Shown here: positions 45,169 through 57,207 of the stretch, piece after piece
How the letters are laid out: each line of letters starts with the position of its first letter
How positions within the stretch are numbered: position 1 is the first letter of the stretch
NCBI GenBank assembly: GCA_036927565.1
Contig: JAYESD010000001.1
Location: 275,663,560-275,727,559, forward strand
DNA: 64,000 nucleotides
DNA from: Tuctoria greenei
Lineage: Eukaryota > Streptophyta > Magnoliopsida > Poales > Poaceae
Reading direction: 5' to 3'
Translations under genes and position numbers: made by a program
The notes under the pieces: generated by a model
What the model saw: only the letters and a program-made list of their open reading frames with translations
Database searches by the model: none
Told to the model about the DNA's origin: nothing

Positions 45169-45513
45169 ATTTAGAATTTCTGTGTAGTGTGCTTGAAGAT
45201 GAGAACTTATTTGTATTGTGAAATTGTATGACATTTATTTGTATTGCGAATTTGTATAATATTTATGTGTATTGTGAATTATGAGAACTTTAATTACTTT
45301 GCTTGAACAATGCTGTTGTGAACTGGATGGTTTCAATACCTCATCCCAAGGCAACCGAAAGTGATGAGACATGATGGCAATTCTCACGGTAACACAAAGT
45401 GAAAGCATGAACATTGCTTGGTTGGCAACACCATGTTAATAAAATGGCAGCGCGTTGCGCATAGTTCTCACCATTCCACACTTCAAGAGCCAGACAAAGT
45501 TGTCTCAGCCGCA
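45169..45513 (+). other. Harbinger spacer between ORF1 and transposase
   Basis: AT-rich. No supported coding sequence. The transposase might start slightly upstream of 45514. Confidence 0.5.
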
Positions 45514-46920
45514 ATGTTTAGATTTTTCATGTCTAGGCGCAAGAAGAGGCAACAAGCGAAAGATAAGGAACAACAATATCAAGATCTCCTTAGGGATATG
45601 GAAGAAGACAACAATAATGCCGCGATATGGTATATTTCAAATATTGAAGGAGAGAGCTCCCGACGTAGGAGTTGTGTAGGTGCAGTACCAAAAACTATTT
45701 GCAAAAGAGATCATGCCTTCTACGATACTAAGATTCGACACGATTACTTCTGTGATAACCCGATTTACAAAGACAATCACTTTCGTCGAAGGTAAATGCA
45801 TGACTTCACATTCTACCTGCATATTATATGTACTACGAGTACCAAAATATCGACGTATGAATTGTAGGTATGGCATGTGCAAATATGTTTTCCTACGAAT
45901 TCTAAATGACGTGGAAGCTCATGATCCATACTTTCAACAACGTTACGATGCAACGGGAAAACTAGGTTTGTTGGCTTTACAGAGGGTAACTGCTTCTGTG
46001 AAAATGCTAGCTCCAGGGTGTCCGGGAGACTTTCTTGATGACATGCTTGGTATAGCAGAATCCACAGCACGTGAATTTCTAATTTATTTCTGCAAAGCAA
46101 TCATTGTGATGTACAATACAATCTACCTACGTGAACCAACTAGAGAGGATATAGATAGACTCTTATGTATTAATGCTAGACGTGGGTTTCCAAGAATGTT
46201 AGACAGTATTGATTGCATGCATTGGACGTGGGCTAGATGTCCAGCAGCATGGAAGGGCATGTTCACAGGTCAGAGTACCCGTGCTAGCATGATACTAGAG
46301 GCAGTGGCGTCACAAGATCTATGAATATGTCATGCTTACTTCAGACTCCCTATAAGTTGCAATGATATAAATATGTTGCAATGATCCCCAATTTTCACAT
46401 CGTATATGGAAGACCAACATATTGAAGTGACGTTTACCGTTAACGGTAACACATACAACATGTGATACTTTCTTGTTGATGGCATATATCCTAACTAGAT
46501 GGCCTTTGTAAAGACAGTGAGACACCCGTACGACGAAAAATCACAACACTTCGCAAAGGTACAAGAAGACTATAGGAAGGATATTGAACGAGCATTCAGA
46601 GTTTTACAGGCTAGATGGGGGGTCGTGCGAGGACCGACATATGGTTGGAACTGTGACCACCTCAATTACATCATGATAACATGTATAATTTTGCATAACA
46701 TGATAATTGAGGATGAACGACAGGTAAGGGGCCTTTCAACGGACACTAATTTTAAATCAGTAATGGGCCAATCCGAAGTATATGCGGACCCATCGCATGG
46801 CAGCGTCACTGAGAGGCGAGACTTCATTAAATCAATACACGAATTACGAGATAAAGATACATGTTTTCGGCTACAACATGATCTAATCGAGCACAACTGT
46901 AACATATTGGGGGGTCGTTG
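45514..46920 (+). pseudogene. PIF/Harbinger transposase (DDE_Tnp_4 / plant transposon protein), broken
   Basis: Start chosen at the ATG reading MFRFFMSRRKKRQQA; the frame is open to 45418. Exon 1 ends at 45791 and an intron (GTAAAT to TTGTAG) reaches 45867. Exon 2 has YGMCKYVFLRILNDV and a helical part. The catalytic core follows: first aspartate in MLDSIDCMHW (about 46205), second in YFLVDGIYP, glutamate in DIERAFRVLQARW (about 46585). The three acidic residues are kept. In-frame stops are TGA 46322, TGA 46382, TGA 46463 and TAG 46496. The enzyme would cut and paste the element with ORF1 help. This copy is inactive. Confidence 0.9.
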
Positions 46921-47338
46921 ACCAATATAATTGTGACCGTTCTACTTTGTTTCATGTTATCATGTACCAATATATTTTAGGTTTCTATATTTTGTTATAT
47001 ATTCGTATGAGTTGTAATATGTTGTAAAATATATGTCTAGTTTCGAACTGAGAGTATTTTATTGTAATTTGCAGTAATTTGATGTAATTTTACATTATAA
47101 TATTTGTAAGAATTCTAATATCCGATATTATTTTTGTATATATTTATCATAATTTTTTAATTACATTTTGTAATTCATTTTCAATTTTTTTATAATATAG
47201 AGGAAGTTTTAGAGTAACACAAGTGCAACTCATTGTGCTGTAAATTTAGAGCATGCTGAAAGTTTTAGAAGAAGTTGCTGAAAATCTGTGATACCACACT
47301 TTAAAGTAAGTGTTTAGAGTATACGAGTGTGGATAGTC
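46921..47338 (+). other. Harbinger 3' non-coding region and right end
   Basis: Very AT-rich, ending GAGTGTGGATAGTC, then TAA. The last bases form the proposed right inverted repeat. No coding sequence. Confidence 0.6.
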
Positions 47339-47341
47339 TAA

Positions 47342-47561
47342 CAACTAGATCTACCGAGACCGGGATCTAATACATGTAGGGTAAAACATTTGGACCGGTG
47401 AAATCTGACGATGATGACGGTAAGGTGACAGCGATGCTAGGGCTCTTTCCTACTCTTTCACACTCCTTTAAATCGGATCAGGTATCGGGTTTGTTGGACG
47501 TTGTGTAGAGGCACAAAAGTGATTTGTTCATGTGCCTTCGACGTGCTCCATTTTACATGAC
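47342..47561. other. host intergenic sequence between Harbinger and Sire-C
   Basis: About 220 bp. No feature recognised. It continues after Sire-C at 59102. Confidence 0.5.
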
Positions 47562-47566
47562 GCAAT

Positions 47567-48989
47567 TGAAAGTGCATCTAGGCATCTCTTGTGGGTTTTG
47601 GTTGATTTATGACAAACAAATGAGATCCTAACGACATTATTGAGATGAGCGCATATTTTATTGAAAGAATGAAGAAAGCGACAAAAAGAAAGGATAATGA
47701 GGATCAATTCGGAAAAGAGCTCAAGAGCTAAATAGAATACATCATTATGTAGGGAGTGTGTTGGTGTAACACATCCAAAGAGCTCAAGCATAAGAATCCT
47801 CACACACTTCACATTTCACAGGAAAAACGGACTAGTCCGATATACACCGGACTAGTCTGATATCCCCTCTGGACAAGTTCGGGTAAGTCCGCCAATGCGG
47901 AGTTGTCCACACCAAACTAGTCCGATAATGTCCGGACTAGTCCGATAATGCCTCTGACTAAAATCGGACAAGTCCTCCAAGTGCGGACTTGTCCTATATT
48001 CACTAAGGGCATCACCACACCAGACTAGTCCGATATCACCACAGACAAGTCCGAAAACCTTTCTGACTAAAGTCAGACAAGTCCGCTCCTAGCCGGATAA
48101 GTCCAATATTCCTGGACACTTAGGGTTTCCTGCACGCCACACACCGGACTAGTCCGGACTCCACCACGGACTAGTCCGGACCCTCGAAACTCTAACGGTA
48201 ACTTTTGAAAACCCTAATATAAATAGATGTGCATGGCCCAACTATGAACACTCTCGACCCTCTGCGTCGTCACACCCTCCAGGAGCCTAGAAAACACATC
48301 TCTCCACGCAATCCAATGCAAGAAAGATCAATCCCTTGAAGATTCACTTTGGATCAAAGGAGAGACACGATTCCACACGTTTGAGCTCTTGGGTTTGATC
48401 TCTAACACACTCCTGTTATTTTATTGTCGATCTTACGAGTGTGTTCTTGGTGGTGTTTCAATTGTAATCTTGGGGAGCCCTCAACTTGTGAGAAGGCCCC
48501 TTGAACTTGGTGATTTGCTGCTTTGTGATAGTGGAAGAAGAATTGGCCTTCGTGGCGATTCGACAAGGTTAGGGTCAGTGAAGACTCGGTCCTTTGGTGG
48601 GCTCCTCAACGTGGACGTAGGTTGCCTCTGTGGGAACCAAACCACGGGATAAAAATCGTGTGTCAAACTTGTTCTTAAGTTTCTCATATCATATTCTAGG
48701 GTTTGATTGATTTTGTCCATCTTACGTTAAAACATTCAATACAAAGTTAATTTGCACTACACTTAACTTCATTGTGTCAATACTTTTAATTTACATACTA
48801 TATTCCGTTGCATACTATGTTTGTATTGAATTCATTGATTGAACTTGATCAATTTAGTCCGCACGCACCAGACTAGTCCGCACTCTACTGGACTAGTCCG
48901 ATATCTCGAGATTTGATCAGTTTGTTAAGTGTTGCAAGTTCCGACTAAAAAGAAAAAAATTCTATTCACCCCCCTCTAGGCCACATTCA
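47567..48989 (+). repeat. 5' LTR of Sire-C
   Basis: 1423 bp from TGAAAGTGCATCTAGGC to GGCCACATTCA. TATAAATAG is near 48218. ACTAGT palindromes lie at 47828-48180 and 48868-48900, interleaved with ACAAGT/ACTTGT variants. Confidence 0.92.
48218..48226 (+). promoter_or_regulatory. TATA box of the Sire-C 5' LTR
   Basis: TATAAATAG. The 3' LTR has TATAAATAT at the matching place near 58325. Confidence 0.6.
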
Positions 48990-49004
48990 ATTGGTATCAG
49001 ATCT
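48990..49004 (+). other. Sire-C primer-binding site
   Basis: ATTGGTATCAGATCT follows the LTR. One base differs from the usual TGGTATCAGAGC (GATC for GAGC). Confidence 0.7.
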
Positions 49005-49040
49005 AGACTCTTCGCAAGAGACTAATCGCTCGAAGATAAC

Positions 49041-51497
49041 ATGTCGGACATAAAGGATGTACACAAGAGTCTCAACCAAGAGAAGGTTGAAGACAAAAAA
49101 ACTCAAAAATTGGAGAAGCTCCTCGACGCCATCCAGGACTTCAAGGATGACGATGAGGAGATGCTTGAACTCAAGGCGCTCCTAAGGAAGAAAGCCATCT
49201 CGAAAGGGAAAGTGAAGGCCGAGGACGAGAAGAAGAAGAAGGGGAGTAGTCACAGCGACTACTCCTGATATCCTTTTAATTATGATCGTTTAAATTCTAA
49301 CAATAATCAATACCTATCTATTCCCCTTGGAAAAGCCCCACACTTTGATGGTAATGACTACTCAATGTGGAGGCAAAACATGAAAATGCACTTGATCTCA
49401 CTCAATCCCAGCTTGTGGCACATTGTGGTTAAAGGAATAGATATAACCGACGATGATGAGGAGCTCACGCCTAGCCAAGAGCAAGCAATCCATCGAAATG
49501 CCCTAGTTGCAGCAGTCATCATCTCATCACTAAGTCGGGATGAGTTCACCAAGGTGGATGGACCCGATATTGCCAAGGAAATATGGGACACATTGCAAAC
49601 AACACATGAAGTCAATCGTCATGTGCGAGAGGCGAAGATTGAAATGGTCGAAGGCGAATTGGGAAGATTCGCCATTGAAGAAGATGAGTCGCCGCAAGAC
49701 ATGTACAACCGGTTAAAGACGCTCATCAACAAGGTTCAAGCATACAGAAGCAAGAAGTGGAACGATCACAAGGTGGTAAAGCTCATCCTTAGAGCCTTTA
49801 TGCCTCGCAACATCACATTGTGCTCGATGATTAGAGAAAGTTCCGAGTACAAGAAAATGACCCCGGATGAGCTGCTTGGGAAAATCATAAATTTTGAGAT
49901 GATGGAAAAGCAAGCAAAGCATGTCAAGGAGATTGCCGACCTCACCTCGGCAAAGAAGAAAGGGGTCGCTTTGAAGTCCACTTGCAAACCATTGTCAAAA
50001 GAAGCTCGAGAAGCTCAACAAGAAGAGGACAGCGATGATGAGAGCAGCAAAATCGACGAAGAAGACATGATCCTCTTCATGAAGAGATTCAAGAAAATGA
50101 TGAAGAGAAGACAAGGTGGAAAATCAAGTGAAGGAAAATACAAAGAAAAGTCAAGACCAAAGTTGAGGCGGGCATGCTATAACTGTGGTGAATATGACCA
50201 CTTTATATTTGATTGCCCATACGAAGAAAACCAAGGAAACAAAGCCTCAACCCAAGTAATTCTTCAAAAAAAAAAAGAAGCAAGCTGGATAAGCGCACCT
50301 AGGAAAGGAGTGGGACTCAAATGACGAGTCCTCATCCGAAGAGGAAGAGGAGATGGCTAGCATCGCCATCAAAAAGACAACCAAGAAGTCCACCCTCTTC
50401 CCAACTCTAGGCGCATGGAAGGGCAACAACACTTACCTCATGACAAAGGAAGGTAAACGAAAGGTAACAAACAAATCCCCTTTCTTGCATTCCTATTCTA
50501 GTGATAGTGAAGTTGCTAGTGATAATAAAGACATGCTCGTTGGCTTAGATAAGAAAACAGCAGCAAAAATGAAATTTCCACTTGATCAGCTTGTTAAGAA
50601 TGAGAAGTTAATCAACCGTCAAGAAGATATGATTATATCCCAAAATGAGGAATATCTTGAACTTGGCAAACTTCTTGAACTTGAAAAGGAGCGAGGCAAG
50701 TCACTGGAACTTGAGTTAGCCTCAAGCAAGGAAGCTTGCTTGAAGTTAAGCGACTCAAACACCACCATCAAGGACGAACTTGCTAACCTATCCAAGGTTA
50801 ACAAAATCCTTGAGGTACAAGTTGAGTCAGTCAAACAAAGTGACCCCTCATCCTCTTCAAGCTCACCTTCTCAACCACTTAAAACTGAAGCTACTATTAC
50901 TTGTTCATGTGCTAAAATTAACACTAGCTTGAAGGAAAAGTCAACCTCTACCAAGGAAAGCATTCTTCCCAAAGTGGCATATTTAACAAGGAGAAGATCA
51001 AATATGCATGTAGTGCATACTTGGTCACAAGACCTCCTAATGTCAAATATGGCATTGGTTATTCTTATGGTGAAAAGCAATATGCTAGAAGCCATAAAAA
51101 TAACAAGAAGAGCATTGCATTTGTGAGGGGAAACTCCTCTCAAGCTAGAAATACCAATAATGCTAATAAGTCCAAGATAGTCAACATATACAACAACCGA
51201 ACTAGTCCGGTCCTTACTCGGACAAGTCCGGTTTCCCGGACTAGTTCTGTTCATAAACAACTACAACTATTATTCAGAACTTTCGATGCATCCTATGTTC
51301 TAATGAGAAGTAATTTTGGTAAAGTTTATGCTCGTTATGTTGGGCCACGCCATGGGAACATCAAGTCTCATGTGTGGGTGCCCAAATCTCTTGTAACTAA
51401 CCTCAAAGGACCCAAGCAAGCTTGGGTACCTAAAACCAAGGCACAATTTGTTTTTGTAGGCCTATTCATCCGGTGGATCGAAATGGGTGCTAGATAG
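49041..51497 (+). pseudogene. Sire-C Copia gag, broken
   Basis: Starts MSDIKDVHKSLNQ. An in-frame TGA at 49266-49268 is followed in the same frame by the gag core (SIPLGKAPHFDGNDYSMWR; UBN2-like). A CCHC knuckle CYNCGEYDHFIFDC follows near 50178-50220. A frame change near 50270 leads to a second frame with a coiled coil (about 50580-50830) and a serine-rich linker. Another change near 50980 leads to the C-terminal extension (FDASYVLMRSNFGKVYARYVGP). That frame overlaps the start of the protease frame by about 37 bp, running on to 51497. Confidence 0.87.
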
Positions 51498-52860
51498 TGG
51501 TTGCGCCAATCATATGACCGGAGAAAGAAGGATGTTCGTTGAGTATGAAGAAAATGAGGATCCAAGCGAGGGCATCTATTTTGGAGACAATAGTCAATAA
51601 AAGGTGCTCGATACTGGTAAAATTCCTATATCGTCTCAACATACTCTTTCTCATGTGTTACATGTCGATTCCTTAGATTTTAATCTGCTGTCCATATCAC
51701 AATTATATGACAAAGGTTATAATTACTTGTTCACTAATGAGGGTGTGACCATCTCTAGAAGGGGTGATGGCTCCATTGCGTTCAAGGGTGTGTTAAAGGG
51801 AAAGCTTTACCTTGTTGACTTCAACAAAGATAAAGCCGAACTTGACACATGCTTGATTGCAAAGACCAACATGGGTTGGCTGTGGCATAGACGGCTAGCG
51901 CATGTTGGTATGAGGAATCTTCAAAAACTCCTCAAGGGCGATCACATCCGAGGTTTGAAGGATGTTGTTTTTGAGAAAGATAGGCCTTGTAGCGCGTGCC
52001 AAGCCAAGAAGCAAGTTGGAGCACCTAATCTTGCGAAGAACGTCATGACTACAACGAGACCGCTCGAGCTGCTTCACATGGACTTATTCGGTCTAATTGC
52101 TTACATAAGCATCAGCGGTAACAAATACGGCTTAGTAATTGTTGATGATTTTCCGTGCTTCACTTGGGTTTTCTTTTTGCATGATACGACAGAAACTCAA
52201 GGAACCCTCAAGAAGTTTCTCAATTGTGCCCAAAATGAGTTCTCATTGAAGGTCAAGAACATACGAAGCGACAATGGCACGGAGTTCAAGAACACTCAAG
52301 TTGAGGGGTACCTAGATGAAGAAGGGATAAAGCATGAGTTTTCATCACCTTATTCCTCTCAACAAAACGGAGTTGCCGAAAGGAAGAACCGAACCCTCAT
52401 AGATATGGCAAGAACAATGCTCGATGAATACAAGACCTCGGATCGGTTTTTGGTGGAAGCGGTTAACACTACTTGCCACGCCATAAACCGACTCTACCTT
52501 CATTGACTACTCAAGAAGACATCATATGAGCTACTCACGGGTAACAAGCCAAACATTTCTTACTTTCGAGTTTTTGGTTCTAAATGCTATATTTTGAACA
52601 AGAAGCCGAGGACTTCAAAGTTTGCTTCGAAGTTCGATGAAGGTTTCTTGTTTGGCTATGACTCAAACACTTACGCGTATCGTGTCTTCAACAACGTCTT
52701 CGGACTAGTTGAAGTAGCACGTCACGTAGTGTTCGATGAAACTAACGGCTCCCAAAAGGAGCAAGTTGATCCATGTGTGCTAGATAGAGAAGAAGCTCCT
52801 TGTCAAGCATTGAGAAGAATGGCGTTGGACGATGTTGACCACAAGAGTCACCTCTACATG
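51460..52860 (+). pseudogene. Sire-C protease and integrase, broken
   Basis: The frame opens at 51460 after polypyrimidine-TAG, +1 to gag. It has VLDSGCANHMTG (protease), the integrase finger (LAHVGMRNLQ; CSACQAKK) and core (LLHMDLFGL; IRSDNGTEF; QQNGVAERKNRTL). Stops are TAA 51598-51600 and TGA 52504-52506, the latter at an arginine codon in the other copies. The frame changes between about 52820 and 52860 before the reverse transcriptase. Confidence 0.88.
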
Positions 52861-54684
52861 TGCATGAGGAAGATGAACCACAAGTGGAGGCCAATGATCA
52901 AGGGGGAGCTTCCGCACAAGATCAACCTCAAGAAAATGAAGATGGTCAACAAGTCAATGAGGGCAACCATCTAGAGGGAGAAGAACAAGATCATGAAGAC
53001 ACAAGACCACAAATGCCACACCCGAGAGTACACCAATGCGTCCAAAGAGACCACCCAATCGACAACATCATCGGTGACATCCAAAAGGGAGTAAAAACTA
53101 GATCCCGCATAGCTAACTTTTGTCAACATTACTCCTTTGTGTCGTTAATGGAACCGCGCAGGATTGAGGATGCATTGAAGGATCCGGATTGGGTGGTGGC
53201 GATGCAAGAAGAACTCAACAACTTCAAACGGGATGAAGTGTGGGAACTCGTCGAAAGACCTAACGCGGACGTCATCGACACCAAATGGGTCTTCCGCAAC
53301 AAACAAGACGAACACGGGGTAGTGACAAGGAACAAGGCACGACTTCTGGCCAAAGGGTATTCACAAGTTGAAGGTTTGGATTTTGATGAAACCTTTGCTC
53401 CCGTAGCTAGACTTGAATCGATTAGAATATTGCTTGCATATGCTACTCACCATGATTTCAAGCTCTACCAAATGGATGTGAAAAATGCCTTCCTCAATGG
53501 TCCAATCAAGGAGGAGGTGTACGTGGAGCAACCTCCCAGATTTGAAGACAAAGAGTTCCCCGACCACGTCTTTAAATTGCGTAAGGCTCTCTACAGCCTC
53601 AAACAAGCTCCTATAGCTTGGTATGAGTGTCTTAGAGATTTTTTAATTGAAAATGGTTTTAAGATTGGGAAAGCATATTATACATTATTTACAAAACACT
53701 TCTACAATGATCTCTTTATCTGTCAAATCTATGTTGATGACATTATCTTTGGTTCAACTAACAAATCCTTTTGTGAAGAATTTAGTAAGATTATGACAGA
53801 TAGGTTTGAGATGTCTATGATGGGAGAGCTGAAGTACTTCTTGGGATTCTAAGTGAGACAACAAAAGGAAGGGACATTCATAAGCCAAACCAAGTACACT
53901 CAAGACATACTCAAGAAGTTTGGGATGGACAAGGCGAAGCCTATCAAGACTCCCATGGTAACTAATGGACATTTGGATCTCAATGAAGATGGACCAAGCA
54001 TGGATCAAAAGGTATATCGCTCCATGATTGGATCCTTACTCCACCTATGTGCATCTAGGCCTGATATTATGTTGAGTGTATGTTTGTGTGCGAGATTTCA
54101 AGCCAATCCTAAGGAATGTCACTTGACAGCCGTTAAAAGGATCTTGAGATATTTGGTTCATACACCCAACCTAGGCCTTTGGTACCCCAAAGGTTCCAAG
54201 TCCAATCTCATTGGATATTCCGATGCAGATTATGCCGGATGCAAAGTAGATAGAAAAAGTATCTTCGGCACCTGCCAATTCCTAGGTAGATCCCTAGTTT
54301 CTTGGTCCTCCAAGAAACAAAATTCCATTGCCTTATCCACGGCCGAAGCGGAGTATGTTGCAGCCGGGAGTTGTTGTGCACAACTCCTTTGGATGTGACA
54401 AACTCTAAGGGATTATGGTTACAATATGAGCCGTATTTCACTCCTTTGTGATAATGAGAGTACCATCAAAATTGCTCATAATCCAGTTGAACGCTCTAGA
54501 ACCAAACACATAGACATCCGACATCACTTTTTTGAGAGACCATTCAATGAAAGGAGACATAGCTATTTCCCATGTCAACACTGAAAAACAACTAGCCGAT
54601 ATATTTATCAAGCCACTTGATGAAAAACGTTTTTGCGAGCTCCAAAATGAACTAAATATCCTTGATGCTCGGAATGTGGCTTGA
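52860..54684 (+). pseudogene. Sire-C reverse transcriptase and RNase H, broken
   Basis: A 330-codon open stretch carries WVFRNKQDEHGVVTRNKAR, QMDVKNAFLNGPIKEEVYVE and YVDDIIFGS. TAA at 53850-53852 (glutamine in the other copies) and TGA at 54396-54398 (arginine codon in the others) interrupt it. RNase H motifs DYAGCKVDRKS and ALSTAEAEYVAAGS are present. A frame change near 54530 precedes the conserved end LDARNVA at TGA 54682-54684. Confidence 0.88.
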
Positions 54685-55645
54685 AAACTTGCATATCTGT
54701 ATGGACTCTTCAAAATATATTGTTTGAGCTGCGAAAATCATCTTTCTCAATTTTCTCCAAAAACTATTTCAACTACTTGATCTTAATGAATTATGGTCAT
54801 TGCTTGATTGTTGTATGCTTATTGATCATATTCATCAAGATTATTTGATTTTCTTTGTCTTCCTATTTTCTTAAATAAGTACCTTCGAATATATACGAAT
54901 GGGCTAAGCATTTCTGTTATGGTGACCACGGACTAGTCCGTGGTTACCCGGACTAGTCCGCACCCTGCAGACTAGTCCGCAGAGTGTCTGGTAGTCCAGA
55001 CTAGTCCGGCAGACCACAGACTAGTCCAATTTAGGCTCTGGAAGATTTCGGACTAGTCTGATTATTTTTGAACAAGTCCAATTTTTCGACACCATAACCC
55101 TAGCTGCCGCCAAACCCTAATCTTCTTCATCCTCACAACTTGCCTCACGCCCTCTCTCCTCGCTCGAGCTCCCCAAGGCGATTTCCTTCGTCCTTCATCA
55201 AATCTCTTCGTGTTTTGGTGGAAAACGACCTCCATTGCTCAGCGATTGAAGACCACAGACTTGTCCGCACCTTCAACCGCTTCATCTCCAAGAATCGAGC
55301 AATTTCGGTAAATTTTCCTCCCCAACCCTAGAAATCGTGATTTCCTTCATTGTTGATCAAATAGCTTAGTTCCTTTCACCAAATACATGCTTCCTTGATG
55401 TATTGCATTGATGTTGAGCCATTATTGCATTGAGCAACACAATTGGTCGTCTAATTAGGGTTTAGGGTGATGAATACCGGACTAGTCCGGTCCATGTACA
55501 GACAAGTCCAGTCACCCGGACTAGTATGTACCTGTACGCCGGACTAGTCCGATTTTTTCTGAACTCAACCCTAATTACTCATTCCTCAATGCACTTCCTT
55601 ACCATCAATTCTCATCCCTACCTTGTGTAATCCATTCTAAGGACA
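54685..55645 (+). promoter_or_regulatory. Sire-C pol-to-third-ORF spacer with two palindrome clusters
   Basis: No supported coding frame. ACTAGT-centred palindromes cluster at about 54928-55070 and again at 55478-55555. Between them a possible intron begins at GTAAATTTTCC (55308). The stretch may be a spliced leader and promoter for the third ORF; this is inference. Confidence 0.5.
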
Positions 55646-57207
55646 ATGTCGAGCTCTAATGACGAGATCTCCGATTTTGAGGCTGAGATGAACCAAGATG
55701 CCTTGCTTCGGTCCTCGACGGGCCAAGGCAAGAAGCGCCAAGAGCGTCCATCCGAGCCGATACCTTCTCCACCTCAGGCTCGACACAAGATGCTCGCCAA
55801 GAAGCCTGCCTCCAAGGCTTCAACAGGTGGTGGCCCTAGCTCGGTGGCTGTTCGCCAAGCTAAGGGCAAGGGCAAAGGGATTGCCACGGGCCCGATCGGC
55901 CCACTCAAGTTGCATGCTCCAAGGCAAAGAAACAGAGATCCCTTCGAGGAGAAGTTCAACGGCAAGGGAAGCGACACTGCTTCCAAACTCAGATTTATTG
56001 ATTGCTACAGCCGTTCCAAGAAAGTTGTCGATGCTAGGTTTTGGAGCAACTTTCATGCAGATTTCTACAGTTCAGTCTACCTCACTATGAAGACCCCAGT
56101 TGTGCGTAGCTAATGGATTGATTGGGCGCACTTCGAAAGGTAGAGCTGCTCAACCTTTGTTGAAGTAGTTCAAGTTGTGGAGAGACATGGTTTGAAGGAT
56201 CTTTTTGCCTTCCGGAACAATTGGAACGACGAAGTCATTGCTCAGTTCTACGCTACATGCCACTTTGGAAGTGATGAGGAAGAGCGGGTGACTTGGATGA
56301 CACATGGATCCAAGTACACCATTACCTATGGCGAATTTGCAAGGCTGCTACATATTGATAGCTCAAGCAACGACAACTTGATCATTCACAACATTGGTAT
56401 CCTTGAGAAGGACAAGATGAAGTTTCTTTATGACACCTGTTCAACTTTCAACCCCCTTCCACCAAGAATATGAAGCCATTCTTTGTGGTCCTCAACGGGG
56501 TTCTGAGGAAGACTATTGCCCCAAAGAATGGGGATGCAAGAAGTGTACAAGGCTATCCCAGGACACTGATGAAGGTGATAAGCAAAGACAGGAAGTTTGA
56601 TGTCTTTGACTACATATAAAATGACATGGTGAACATCTCTTGTACTCCTAATAGGTCCTGTGGCTACGCACCTTACTTGATGTTCATGATTGAGAAGGTC
56701 ACATGGATATAGTTTGTGAAGGATGTGGAGCACACACCTCTGAGGCCACAAAAGCCTCCTCAAGACACAATTCAAGTTGCCCCTTCTCCTGCATCCAGTG
56801 AAGAACCTCCAAGGAGAGCTAGAGGAGATGCAAGGGATGATTCCACTACTGGGCCCCCTCCCCAAAAAGGGTCCCCTAGTGGAATCCTAAAGTACCTAGC
56901 AGCGATCTTTGCCTCATGCAAGAAGGCAGAAGTGAACACCCATAAGCTGAACAAGGCGAGGAAGGCCGATATGCGGCACGTCAAATAAAATGTGAAGCAC
57001 ATCTGCCAGAAACTGGAGATCGAGCCCATTGGATCTCCAATCATTTCTGATGATTCATCCTCAGATTTCACCGAGCTCAGGCCTTTGACTCCCTTCGAGC
57101 TTGCTTATTTTTGCGTTGGGGGTTCGAGTGGATTTGCTCCTCCTCCTTCTCCACCTCAGCCTGAAAATGAAGACGAAGATGATGAGATGACCGACAGCGA
57201 GGACTGA
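55646..57207 (+). pseudogene. Sire-C third ORF (env-position), broken
   Basis: Begins MSSSNDEISDFEAEM. A basic, disordered N-terminus leads to the conserved part (FWSNFHADFYSSVYLTMKTP; HGLKDLFAFRNNWNDEVIAQ; VTWMTHGSKYTITYGEFARL), then a proline/charged region and an acidic tail (ENEDEDDEMTDSED). It aligns with the Sire-A third ORF through its length. Breaks are TAA 56111, a TAG near 56141, a frame change near 56460, and stops near 56616, 56710 and 56986. No membrane helix is apparent. Confidence 0.7.

Larger units (their letters stand above)
5403..47338 (+). mobile_element. PIF/Harbinger DNA transposon, inflated by nested insertions
   Basis: Remnants of both Harbinger proteins (ORF1 and transposase) lie at 43541-46920. 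I infer the ends from degenerate inverted repeats. The left end GACCGTCTGCACTC (5403) and the reverse complement of the right end, GACTATCCACACTC (ending 47338), match at 10 of 14 bases, all mismatches being transitions. Each is flanked by TAA (5400-5402, 47339-47341), the 3-bp duplication typical of this superfamily. Removing the Gypsy and Sirevirus insertions leaves about 5.4 kb, a normal size for an autonomous element. The right end fits the end of the transposase gene well. The left end is less certain. Confidence 0.6.
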
